Source: an uncultured Oscillospiraceae bacterium (GTDB lineage Bacteria > Bacillota > Clostridia > Oscillospirales > Ruminococcaceae). From it: a DNA stretch of 24,163 nt. This document shows positions 1 to 7,569 of this stretch, piece by piece. The notes below the pieces were generated by a model. It made no database searches and had not been told where the DNA came from. It worked only from the letters and a program-made list of their open reading frames with translations. Every line of letters begins with the position of its first letter. Within the stretch, counting starts at the first letter, position 1. The position numbers and the translations under genes were made by a program. The DNA lies in the NCBI GenBank assembly GCA_900547455.1, contig URGV01000030.1:1-24163 (forward strand), in the 5' to 3' direction.

Positions 1-13
1 GGGAGGAATGGAC

Positions 14-1150
14 ATGAAGAAAATACTGGCTATCCTCATCGCCCTGCTGGCCGCGCTGGCTGTGCAGACGGTGGCCTTTGCGGATGGAGAGCTGCTGCCG
101 CAAACGGCAGAGACGCAAAGTGAGACAAGCAACGGCGCTGTCGTGTTGGCTGAAGGTTCTATAGAACACAACGGAATCAACTACACTGTTCTCACCGCGC
201 CCAGTGGCGGAGAAAATGGAACGGTTGAGGTGGGTCCATATCAAGACGCCAGCGGCAACATCACCATCCCTGCGACCATCACAGTTGGTGAAAATACTTA
301 CACCGTCACCTCCATCGGCGACGATGCATTTGGTTACTGCACAGACCTGACCAGCGTCGACATTCCGGACAGCGTCACCTCCATCGGCGACTATGCATTT
401 TGGAACTGCTCAGGCCTGACCAGCGTTGACATTCCGGACAGCGTTACCTCCATTGGCGGCTATGCATTTGGAGGCTGCTCAAGTCTCACAGAAGTCACCA
501 TTCCGGACAGCATCACCTCCATTGGCGGCTATGCATTTGGAGGCTGCATCGCTCTGACAAAAATCACCTTTGAGGGAACCGTGCCGGAAAATTGGGGCGA
601 TAGCCCTTTCTATGATTGTGACGCTGTGAAAACCGTCTACCTCTCCGACGATTTAACCGAAGAGGAGCGGGCAGAATGGGAGGAAGTCCTGCCAGACGCC
701 TACCAAATTGAATATAAGGACCTGACCCCAGACCCCGAGCCAACACCAGACCCCGACCCAACCCCCGACCCAACGCCGACCACCCCGCCGGCGGACAACA
801 ATACCGCCGCCGAAGCTGCTTCCACCCCCACCGTCCAGCAGATGGAGAGCGCCGAGCGCCCCGACCCGCAGGACGTGGAGGCCACCGAACGCTATAACTT
901 CTGGATGGATGTCAAGGCCGACCTGCGCGCCGCCGCTGACGGCAAGACGCTGCGCGTCCATGTCCCCGCCGACTACACCAACATGCCCGCCAGCGTGATG
1001 GAACAGATTCGCCTGCTGGATGCCGACGTCATCGTCGACCTGCGGTGGAACGGCGAGCGGCTCACCATCACCCCCGCAACGGCCCAGCGCAAGACGGCGC
1101 TGAAGGCGTTTTGGACCTTTGCACAGCTCTGCGAGCTGTACGCGCAATAA
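14..1150 (+). CDS. Secreted BspA-like leucine-rich repeat protein
   Basis: Predicted exported protein of 378 residues. A signal peptide (MKK start, hydrophobic core, likely cleavage after VAFA near residue 24) is followed by a short beta-rich region and four 23-residue LRR_5/BspA-type repeats with the pattern P-D-S-V-T-S-I-G-x-x-A-F-x-x-C. A Pro/Asp/Thr-rich linker (about residues 240-262) leads to a C-terminal domain of about 75 residues that I do not recognise. The ATG at 14 is preferred over the ATG at 8 because GGGAGG (1-6) is well spaced only for the former. Proteins of this type usually lie at the cell surface and bind host or microbial ligands; no LPXTG, SLH or choline-binding anchor is visible, so retention is unexplained. 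The gene ends at a terminator shared with the convergent lipoprotein gene. Confidence 0.85.
   Translation: MKKILAILIALLAALAVQTVAFADGELLPQTAETQSETSNGAVVLAEGSIEHNGINYTVLTAPSGGENGTVEVGPYQDASGNITIPATITVGENTYTVTSIGDDAFGYCTDLTSVDIPDSVTSIGDYAFWNCSGLTSVDIPDSVTSIGGYAFGGCSSLTEVTIPDSITSIGGYAFGGCIALTKITFEGTVPENWGDSPFYDCDAVKTVYLSDDLTEEERAEWEEVLPDAYQIEYKDLTPDPEPTPDPDPTPDPTPTTPPADNNTAAEAASTPTVQQMESAERPDPQDVEATERYNFWMDVKADLRAAADGKTLRVHVPADYTNMPASVMEQIRLLDADVIVDLRWNGERLTITPATAQRKTALKAFWTFAQLCELYAQ
308..583 (+). repeat. Four 69-bp tandem repeats encoding LRR units
   Basis: Repeat units begin at 308, 377, 446 and 515, exactly 69 bp (23 codons) apart. Copies 3 and 4 share a run of more than 30 identical bases at the start of the unit (446-478 and 515-547), which suggests recent duplication or gene conversion inside the array. 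Confidence 0.9.
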
Positions 1151-1162
1151 AAGAGCCGCAAA

Positions 1163-1192
1163 AAGGAACCTCTTGCGAGGTTCCTTTTTTGT
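1163..1192. terminator. Bidirectional intrinsic terminator
   Basis: A perfect 10-bp stem (1163-1172 with 1177-1186) has a TTGC loop, an A run on the left and a T run on the right. It serves the convergent LRR-protein and lipoprotein genes. Confidence 0.9.
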
Positions 1193-1198
1193 TTTGCT

Positions 1199-2179
1199 CT
1201 AAGCCGCCGCGCCAAAGTCCGGGAAGTCGATCTCGATCTCCTGGTTGCGGTCGGCAATCACCGCGTGAATCTGCATGTCAAGCCCGCAGCTTTCCGGCAC
1301 AGTGCTGGTATCCGTCCCGGTCACGCCGAGGCTTCCTGCCAGCGAATCGACCAGGTCGCGCAGGGCAAATTCCATCTGCATGCCCACCGTCTGGTCGTTG
1401 ATGACCCCGTCGGTGATGAGCATGTCGCAGCTAAGGCCGTTGATCTGCAGGCTCTCAAACAGCTGCCGCTCCATCTCCATCACCATCTGCACCTGCTGGT
1501 CGATCAGCGCGTCGAGCTGCGCCTGGTCGACCTGCAAGGCCTCTGCCCCGCCCATGCTTTCGAGCAGGGCGTCCATCTGTTCACTCACGCTCTGGCGCAT
1601 CTGCTCCTCCAGGGCAGGCAGCAGCTCGTCGGTCATCAGGGAGCTGATCTGCTGCTGCATCTGGCCGAGCTGTTCGGTTGGCATGGTGAAGCTGACCCGC
1701 AGGCCGTTCTCCTCCTCGGTGAAGGCAAAGTCCTCAGCGGCGGTGGCTCCGTCGATGTAGAGCTGTACCATCTCAGCCTGTCCCAGCGTCATCAGCTGCT
1801 GGTAGTCCATCCCGGCGGTCGCCGAAGGGGACTCGATGTACCCGCCGGTGGTCGGGTCGAGGGTGTAGGTCTTGCCGTCCAGCTGATAGGTCTCGGTATC
1901 GAGCGGGTTGCCCATCACCTCGCCGGACATCTTCATCGCCATCGTCTGCATCTGGTCCTTGAAGGCGCCCTCCATCGTCAGCTCCATCGGGATGCTGTCC
2001 GCACCCAGAGAGATGGTGCCGCTGATCTCGCCGGTCAGCCGGCCGCTCTCAATCACCGAGCTGTCGGTCAGCGCCTGGCCCATCTGCTCGATGGCCTTCT
2101 CCTTATTCATGCCGCAGCCGGTCAGCGCGACGGCCATCACCAGCGCCAACGACAGCAGAAAAGCAAATCGTCTGCTCAT
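1199..2179 (-). CDS. Predicted lipoprotein, LppX/DUF6612-like layout
   Basis: 326 residues. The N-terminus is a lipoprotein signal with lipobox L-T-G-C (Cys22), so the protein should be anchored outside the membrane. The mature part starts with helices, then alternates beta-rich segments with a long Gln/Met/Glu-rich helical stretch (about residues 165-245). This layout resembles exported lipoproteins with an LppX/LolA-like half-barrel such as DUF6612, but I see no diagnostic motif, so the family is a guess and the function unknown. The start is supported by AGGAGG directly upstream. A good promoter lies at 2257-2285, so the gene is probably transcribed apart from coaX. Confidence 0.75.
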   Translation of the reverse strand: MSRRFAFLLSLALVMAVALTGCGMNKEKAIEQMGQALTDSSVIESGRLTGEISGTISLGADSIPMELTMEGAFKDQMQTMAMKMSGEVMGNPLDTETYQLDGKTYTLDPTTGGYIESPSATAGMDYQQLMTLGQAEMVQLYIDGATAAEDFAFTEEENGLRVSFTMPTEQLGQMQQQISSLMTDELLPALEEQMRQSVSEQMDALLESMGGAEALQVDQAQLDALIDQQVQMVMEMERQLFESLQINGLSCDMLITDGVINDQTVGMQMEFALRDLVDSLAGSLGVTGTDTSTVPESCGLDMQIHAVIADRNQEIEIDFPDFGAAA

Positions 2180-2256
2180 GCTCTCTCCTCCTTTTTTGGG
2201 GTTTGCAAAAATCCATTCTCTTTTTTCGAACGGGCGCAGCGGCCCCTTCTGCTCCC

Positions 2257-2285
2257 ATTATATCGGGTGAGACAGGCTTTGTAAA
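2257..2285 (-). promoter_or_regulatory. Sigma-A-type promoter of the lipoprotein gene
   Basis: Minus-strand -35 TTTACA (2280-2285), 17-bp spacer, -10 TATAAT (2257-2262), about 77 bp upstream of the lipoprotein start. Confidence 0.7.
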
Positions 2286-2318
2286 CACCCAAAACTTTCC
2301 GGAGGAAAAATTCTTTTT

Positions 2319-3086
2319 TTATTTGATGTTTTTATAGTACAAAATCCGCAGGCCCTTGAGCAGCAGGTTCGGGTCCTGGGTGATGGTATGCCTGCAGTAA
2401 GGAGTGACCTTCTGCGACAGTCCGCCGGTGGCGATGACCTGCACCGGCTGTCCCAGCTCCTCCTGAATGCGGTCGATCATGCCGTCCAGCATCGAGGCGG
2501 TGCCGTAGATCATGCCGCTGTCCATCGCGTCGATGGTGTTGCGGCCGATGACGTTTTTGGGCGGGATGAGATCGATGTGCGGCAGCAGCGAAGCCCGGCT
2601 GGAGAGCGCCTCCAGCGACAGCCGCAGCCCGGGCATGATTGCCCCGCCGACAAATTCCTCCCGCTCATTGATGACCGACATGGTGGTGGCGGTGCCCATG
2701 TCCACCACCAGCAGCGGCAGCGGATACTCGTGGATGGCCGCTACCGTATCCGCCACCCGGTCCGCGCCCAACGAGGCGGGATTGTCCAGCTTGATGTTGA
2801 GCCCTGTCTTCAGCCCCGGTCCGACCACCAGCGGCTTTTTGCCGGTAATGGTGCGCAGCGCGGTCTTCATCACACTGGTCAGCGGCGGCACCACCGAGGA
2901 GATAATCGAGCCCTCCATCTCCCCGGCGCTGTAGCCGTACAGGTGCAGGATCTGGTGGATTTCCACCGCGTACTGCTCCTCGGTGCGGCGGGCGTCGGTG
3001 GCCACCCGCGCGGTAAATTCGATCCTGTCATTTTCAAAGCCGCCGATGACGACGTTGCTGTTGCCGATATCTATTGCCAAAATCAT
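2319..3086 (-). CDS. coaX: Type III pantothenate kinase
   Basis: Phosphorylates pantothenate to 4'-phosphopantothenate, the first step of coenzyme A synthesis, in the cytoplasm. The 255-residue length is normal for CoaX. Visible ASKHA-fold motifs are the phosphate loop DIGNSN (residues 6-11), the pantothenate-site motif GADR (107-110), DMGTATT (129-135) and GGAIMPG (147-153). The ATG start has AAGGGGG upstream. The gene lies 18 bp downstream of the transporter gene, so the two very likely form an operon. CoaX enzymes are not inhibited by CoA, unlike type I kinases, which would leave uptake or expression as control points (family knowledge, not seen here). Confidence 0.95.
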   Translation of the reverse strand: MILAIDIGNSNVVIGGFENDRIEFTARVATDARRTEEQYAVEIHQILHLYGYSAGEMEGSIISSVVPPLTSVMKTALRTITGKKPLVVGPGLKTGLNIKLDNPASLGADRVADTVAAIHEYPLPLLVVDMGTATTMSVINEREEFVGGAIMPGLRLSLEALSSRASLLPHIDLIPPKNVIGRNTIDAMDSGMIYGTASMLDGMIDRIQEELGQPVQVIATGGLSQKVTPYCRHTITQDPNLLLKGLRILYYKNIK

Positions 3087-3104
3087 TTTTGCGTTCCCCC
3101 TTCG

Positions 3105-3725
3105 CTATCTGCCGCCAAGTTTTAACAGCACCTTGCCCACCGCCGCGGTGATGAGCGCCGCCACAATCGCCTCCGGGATGCCGTTGGTGGCGATGACCGC
3201 CAGGATGGCTTTGTAAATTAGATCCCCCGCCACGCCCTTGGCACTGCCCCAGCTGTCGCCAAAAAAGACGTAGATGAGGTTCATTACAAGCAGGGTGTTG
3301 ACCATCGACCCGACAAAACCGCAGACAGCCAGCGGGACAGTGTCGCTCTTGATGAGCTTTTTCAGTCCCCGGAACAGAAAGTAGGGGATAATCCCCACCA
3401 GGATGCGCGGCACAAAGCAGATAACCAAGCTCCAGCCGTTGCCGCTGACCCCGCCCAGCGAATAAAAGGGGCTGAAGGTGAAGGAGGTGAGCGACGGGGT
3501 GAGGGTGTTGACGATCAGGCTGGTCAGGCCAAACAGGCCGCCCAGGGCGGCGCCGGCCTTCCATCCGAGTAAAATCGAGCCTAAGATGACGGGGATGTGG
3601 ATGGTGGTCGCCTTGACAGCGCCCAGCGGGATGTAGCCCAGCGGCGTCATCGACAGCACCACAATGATGCCCGCAAACAGTGCCAGTTTTACCATGTCCT
3701 GCGTCTTTTTGGTTGCGTGATTCAT
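3105..3725 (-). CDS. ECF transporter S component, probably for pantothenate
   Basis: 206-residue integral membrane protein with about six hydrophobic segments, matching the substrate-binding S component of energy-coupling-factor vitamin transporters. The N-terminal loop with YIPLGAVKATTIHIPVILG is the type of conserved segment found in PanT-like S components. Its specificity for pantothenate is inferred mainly from position, directly upstream of coaX (18-bp gap). It would need the shared EcfA/EcfA'/EcfT module, which is not in this window. The ATG at 3725 is preferred over the TTG at 3731 because GGAAG is spaced 8 nt from the ATG. Confidence 0.85.
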   Translation of the reverse strand: MNHATKKTQDMVKLALFAGIIVVLSMTPLGYIPLGAVKATTIHIPVILGSILLGWKAGAALGGLFGLTSLIVNTLTPSLTSFTFSPFYSLGGVSGNGWSLVICFVPRILVGIIPYFLFRGLKKLIKSDTVPLAVCGFVGSMVNTLLVMNLIYVFFGDSWGSAKGVAGDLIYKAILAVIATNGIPEAIVAALITAAVGKVLLKLGGR

Positions 3726-3796
3726 ATTCAATTCTTCCTTTCGCTGCCGTTCTTCCCTGCCGGAAGATACGTCGCAAATAAATTGTAAGCAGATTC

Positions 3797-3825
3797 ATTA
3801 TAGCCAATCCCGCCGCCGATTGCAA
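3797..3825 (-). promoter_or_regulatory. Promoter of the transporter-coaX operon
   Basis: Minus-strand -35 TTGCAA (3820-3825), 17-bp spacer, -10 TATAAT (3797-3802). The leader of roughly 65 nt contains a small hairpin (TCTTCC at 3751-3756 with GGAAGA at 3762-3767) without a T run. No known riboswitch was recognised. Confidence 0.7.
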
Positions 3826-3842
3826 GGGCCATGCACCAAAAA

Positions 3843-5636
3843 CTATTCTGCCGCCGTCGCGCTCTGAGATTGCTCCTGGATATAGGCTATCGCCGCCTCT
3901 TTTACCTCATCACGTCCCTCCTTGATTCCTTCGATTGTTTTCTTCACCTCAATGTCGGGAGAAACACCAATCCTCTGAGTCTGACCCCCGTCGGGTGTAT
4001 AAATGCCTTGAGCAGTATGCATTACCATATTTCCTCCAGGGATTGGCAGTATCAAACAAAAGCCATTCGATCCTATGGTATTTTCACCCATCAGTGTCAC
4101 TTTTTCGCCATTTTGAACCAGCATCGCAGCATACTCTGAAGCACTCTGGCTATGTTCATCAATCAAAACAACAACTTCTTTATCGTAACGATAAGCTGAC
4201 CTGGGTTTTGTATTAAAATTAAAAACCGGCTCCTTAATAAATGTGCCTGGCACCGCTTCAGAAATCGACGCAGTGAGTAAACCAACCTCAGCTTCTTCAA
4301 AAAGATACGGAGGCAGATGCTGCCAACTATTAGCAGGATATTGCCGATAGTCCACAATCAACCCATCAGTGTCTTTTAAAGCATTCATCGCTTCCGCCCA
4401 TTTTACTTCGTTGCCATGAACAGCACCTGACTGAAGATTCATAAAAGCAGGATTGATCACGCCGATATTCCCCTCAATGATTTCGTATGGTTTTGGCTCC
4501 CCATCTTGGAAGCTGACACCATATCGTGGTCCAGAATATTGAAATTCATCCGCATTGACGTTAAAGGTCATCTCTTTTCCATCTCGGATAACCGTAACTT
4601 CAGGTGTTTTACTATGGGAACGAAGGAGAGAAAGCTGTAGAGGATTTTTGATCTTTTCATCTGTTGTGACGCTGATGTATTTTTTACAATGCTCCACCCT
4701 ATCTTCAATATCAACGCCGTCTAATTTTCGAATAATATCTCCAGGTTGAAGCGGACAGGACTCATCAAATGTTTGAAGAACAACAATCTCTCCTTCAGCA
4801 GAAACAAATTCCACATCACTAATGAGATATTCGCCAAATTCTTTTTTGATAAATTCTGAACTTCCACCAAACGCAACATGAGCATCCTGTAGTTTTGCGG
4901 TCAACGCAGCTATGATGAGGTCATAACTATGCTGGTCGCTTCCTTCCAGCATTTGAAGAATGAAGTCCGGCAGAAGATCCTCCCAATCCTCGTCCAAAAT
5001 ATCAAGATAAGGATAATAATATTCCATTGCATTCCAGACACGGAACAGTCCGAGCAGACGATAATTTTCATCGCTGTAATCCATATCTTCATACAGTTTC
5101 TCGTTGCAAAACATTGTAGGCTGGTTATATCCTGTATAATAATACCTGCTGAAGTCGATCGGTGCATTGAACCGATTGATGTCAGGAAGCGGCTTTGTCA
5201 ACGGTTCCATATTTGCTGAAAGTTCCTCGCCAAGATATTCTTGATCAAAAACCCAGCTTGTATCCGCGATCACTACCTTATCTTCTTCCTTGGCAGATGA
5301 CCATAGCGCAGTAGTCTCATCTGTTTTATACTTGATTTCACCCAAAGACAAAAGCCACTCATTGAGAATTTTGTTTGTTTCTTCGCTATTCTCTGCCTGT
5401 CTCACTTGAGGAATCAAGGCAATCAGCTCTGCGTCCCAATCTTTTTCCCCTGTCAGGAAAACAGGGTGCGTATATTTTACATATCCCCAAACTTTGCAGA
5501 GTTTTTCCAGGTTCTGTGTTTCTTGGGAGTAAACCGTTTCACTTCCTCCTCCCGCCGTCCCGGCAGGGGTGCAGGCGGTCAACATCAAACAAATCATCAG
5601 TAAAACTTCCAACCATTTCGCAAACTTTTTCATCAT
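3843..5636 (-). CDS. S41-family peptidase, lipoprotein (downstream paralog)
   Basis: 597 residues. The lipobox L-T-A-C (Cys22) predicts an extracellular membrane-anchored protein. In order: a helical N-terminal domain with the S41-associated motif KVWGYVKYTHPVF (48-60); a second helical part with an LQDAH motif (249-253) whose His253 fits the tricorn/S41B-type His; a PDZ-like segment with CPLQPGDII (about 294-302); and the S41 core with the SQSASE nucleophile loop (Ser498 as likely nucleophile). The lysine 25 residues later in CtpA-type S41A enzymes is absent (Ser/Asn there), so a Ser/His-type tricorn-like mechanism is more likely. Substrate unknown. It lies 13 bp downstream of its paralog and has good GGAGG spacing. 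It is more AT-rich than the flanking genes. Confidence 0.88.
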   Translation of the reverse strand: MMKKFAKWLEVLLMICLMLTACTPAGTAGGGSETVYSQETQNLEKLCKVWGYVKYTHPVFLTGEKDWDAELIALIPQVRQAENSEETNKILNEWLLSLGEIKYKTDETTALWSSAKEEDKVVIADTSWVFDQEYLGEELSANMEPLTKPLPDINRFNAPIDFSRYYYTGYNQPTMFCNEKLYEDMDYSDENYRLLGLFRVWNAMEYYYPYLDILDEDWEDLLPDFILQMLEGSDQHSYDLIIAALTAKLQDAHVAFGGSSEFIKKEFGEYLISDVEFVSAEGEIVVLQTFDESCPLQPGDIIRKLDGVDIEDRVEHCKKYISVTTDEKIKNPLQLSLLRSHSKTPEVTVIRDGKEMTFNVNADEFQYSGPRYGVSFQDGEPKPYEIIEGNIGVINPAFMNLQSGAVHGNEVKWAEAMNALKDTDGLIVDYRQYPANSWQHLPPYLFEEAEVGLLTASISEAVPGTFIKEPVFNFNTKPRSAYRYDKEVVVLIDEHSQSASEYAAMLVQNGEKVTLMGENTIGSNGFCLILPIPGGNMVMHTAQGIYTPDGGQTQRIGVSPDIEVKKTIEGIKEGRDEVKEAAIAYIQEQSQSATAAE

Positions 5637-5649
5637 AACTGCCCTCCGT

Positions 5650-7362
5650 CTATTTTTCGTTCTGACTCAGGATGTAGTCGACCGCCGCCTCCATCAGCTC
5701 GTCGCGGCCTTGTTTGATGCCCTCGATGGTGGGGTGGACTTCGATGTCAGGGGCAAGACCTACCCGCTGGGTCTGGCCCATCTCGGGGGTGTAGACACCG
5801 AAACTAGTAAAGCGAAGGTGATTGCCGTTTGGAAGTGGCAGCTCTGTCACATTTCCATCTACACCTGCTGAGCTGCTTCCTATCACAACCACATGATCTC
5901 CGGTGCGCAGATGCATAATACTAAATTCCGAACTGCTCATGCTTCTTTCATCCATTAGCAAAACGACAGGTTTCTCGTAATAAAAAGCTCCCGTCGCAAC
6001 TCCTATAGAGGAAATTTTTCGATTTATGAAAGTTCCCGGAACGGATTGTGAAGGAATTGTCATAACACTATACACTGTCCCTTTTTTCTGAAGGTACATT
6101 GACAAAAACATGTGCATATTCGGGTCGGATGGATACTGCCGCAAGTCAATAATCAGCCCATCGGTATTACAAAGGTCATTCATAATCTGACTAACTACAC
6201 TCCCCGTATCTCCTTCTGGAATCGAAGAAGGATTGATAACCCCAATGTTTTTTTCTAAAATCTCATGAGATTTTTCCTCTTTCCATGAAAGATTGGTGTA
6301 TTGTTTCGTCCCTGTTACAGTATAGGTCTCTTCTTTTTCATTTCTCAGAATCGTAATATCCATTGTGTTGCTTTTTGACCTGAGTAGATATAAAGCCATC
6401 CCTTGATAGAGCTTTTTTTCATTTGGCACTGAAAGATATTTTTCTCTGTTTTTTTCTATTTTCTTGACCTCCGTTCCGTCCAGCCCCAAAATGACATCCC
6501 CTACCTGCAATGGACAATTCCCAAACACTTTGCACACAATCCACTCTCCTTCTTTCGTTCGTATCAAATTAACCGGGGCCAAATATTCGCCCCAAAAATC
6601 TTGCAATGTATTTTGGATTACAATTCCAGTGTGTAAATCGTGCAGATGTGCTGTCATTTCCAAAAGAACAAGCTCAAACCCTTGTCGATCATTTGCTTCT
6701 ACTATCTTCGGAATAAATTCGTCCAGTAGATCATGCCAGCTTTCGTCCATAACATATATGTATGGAAAATAATATTCGATCACGTTCCATACCCGAAAGA
6801 GCCCCAACAAACGTTCTTCCTCTTTTTGATAGGAACAATTGGGATCTGTTTTTTCTCTTTGAAAACCAGGCGCTCCCTCCTGATTAAATTGAACCGGAGC
6901 CTTGCTGCGGTCAATGTTTGGAACCGGGCCGAGCTGGGATAACTGCTGCGTCAGTTCTTCGCCCAGATAGTCCGCACTGATCCAGCTGGTGTCAGCCTGT
7001 ACGCTGATCTCCTCCTCCTTGGCGGCGGCCCAGAGTGGGACGCGATTGAGGGTTCCATAGTCCACCTCCCCCAGCGAATCTACCCACTCGTGGAGGATAC
7101 CGTTGACCTCGTCGGAATCAGCTTCGGAAACAGCCGGGATGAGCTTGAGCAATTCCTCGTCCCAATCCTTCTCCCCGAGCAGAAACACCGGGTGGGTGTA
7201 CTTGACGTAACCCCAGACCTTGCAGAGCTTGGCGAGGTTTTCGACCTGCGCTTCGCTGTTCCCGGCCGGCTGCTGAGGTGCAGGGGCGCAGGAGGTGAAC
7301 AGCAGGCAGAGACACATCAACAGCGCTAAGAAGCAAATCCATCTTTTTCCCGTTTTGTTCAT
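5650..7362 (-). CDS. S41-family peptidase, lipoprotein (upstream paralog)
   Basis: 570 residues from the ATG at 7362, chosen because AGGAGGAAG precedes it; an upstream extension to 7473 lacks such a site. Lipobox F-T-S-C (Cys25). It has the same domain order as its downstream neighbour: KVWGYVKYTHPVF (48-60), HDLH with candidate His244, a PDZ-like region (about 283-300) and a nucleophile loop SMSSSE with candidate Ser476. The S41A general-base Lys is replaced (Val/Asp), as in the paralog. Base composition is mosaic: about the first 155 codons and last 50 codons are GC-rich like the host, the middle is AT-rich. First gene of a two-gene operon. Role unknown; probably cell-surface proteolysis or peptide sensing. 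Confidence 0.88.
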   Translation of the reverse strand: MNKTGKRWICFLALLMCLCLLFTSCAPAPQQPAGNSEAQVENLAKLCKVWGYVKYTHPVFLLGEKDWDEELLKLIPAVSEADSDEVNGILHEWVDSLGEVDYGTLNRVPLWAAAKEEEISVQADTSWISADYLGEELTQQLSQLGPVPNIDRSKAPVQFNQEGAPGFQREKTDPNCSYQKEEERLLGLFRVWNVIEYYFPYIYVMDESWHDLLDEFIPKIVEANDRQGFELVLLEMTAHLHDLHTGIVIQNTLQDFWGEYLAPVNLIRTKEGEWIVCKVFGNCPLQVGDVILGLDGTEVKKIEKNREKYLSVPNEKKLYQGMALYLLRSKSNTMDITILRNEKEETYTVTGTKQYTNLSWKEEKSHEILEKNIGVINPSSIPEGDTGSVVSQIMNDLCNTDGLIIDLRQYPSDPNMHMFLSMYLQKKGTVYSVMTIPSQSVPGTFINRKISSIGVATGAFYYEKPVVLLMDERSMSSSEFSIMHLRTGDHVVVIGSSSAGVDGNVTELPLPNGNHLRFTSFGVYTPEMGQTQRVGLAPDIEVHPTIEGIKQGRDELMEAAVDYILSQNEK

Positions 7363-7396
7363 ATTATACTTCCTCCTCATTTTGTAGGATAGATTC

Positions 7397-7425
7397 ATCT
7401 TAACACCGGAGAAATTTGAAAGCAA
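7397..7425 (-). promoter_or_regulatory. Possible promoter of the S41 peptidase pair
   Basis: Minus-strand TTGCTT (7420-7425), 17-bp spacer, TAAGAT (7397-7402), about 35 bp upstream of the first S41 start. The -10 match is only partial. Confidence 0.4.
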
Positions 7426-7503
7426 TATCAAAATTAGACAAAGTTCAGACAGAAAAACCAGCAGCCAGAACAAACCCTCTCCGTTGGAGCTGGGGAACCG
7501 GTT

Positions 7504-7532
7504 TTGACTTCCTCCCCCTCTTCTGCTATACT
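7504..7532 (+). promoter_or_regulatory. Promoter of coaBC
   Basis: -35 TTGACT (7504-7509), 17-bp spacer, -10 TATACT (7527-7532). Transcription should start near 7539, just before the AGGAGGAGGAAGG ribosome site of coaBC. Confidence 0.8.
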
Positions 7533-7569
7533 AGCCTTGAAAGCACACAGGAGGAGGAAGGATTTTTTT

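Noticed and set aside
1265..2284. Long plus-strand open frame (339 codons)
   Set aside because: It lies antisense to the lipoprotein gene, has a His/Leu-rich low-complexity translation typical of a GC-rich shadow frame, and has no ribosome site.
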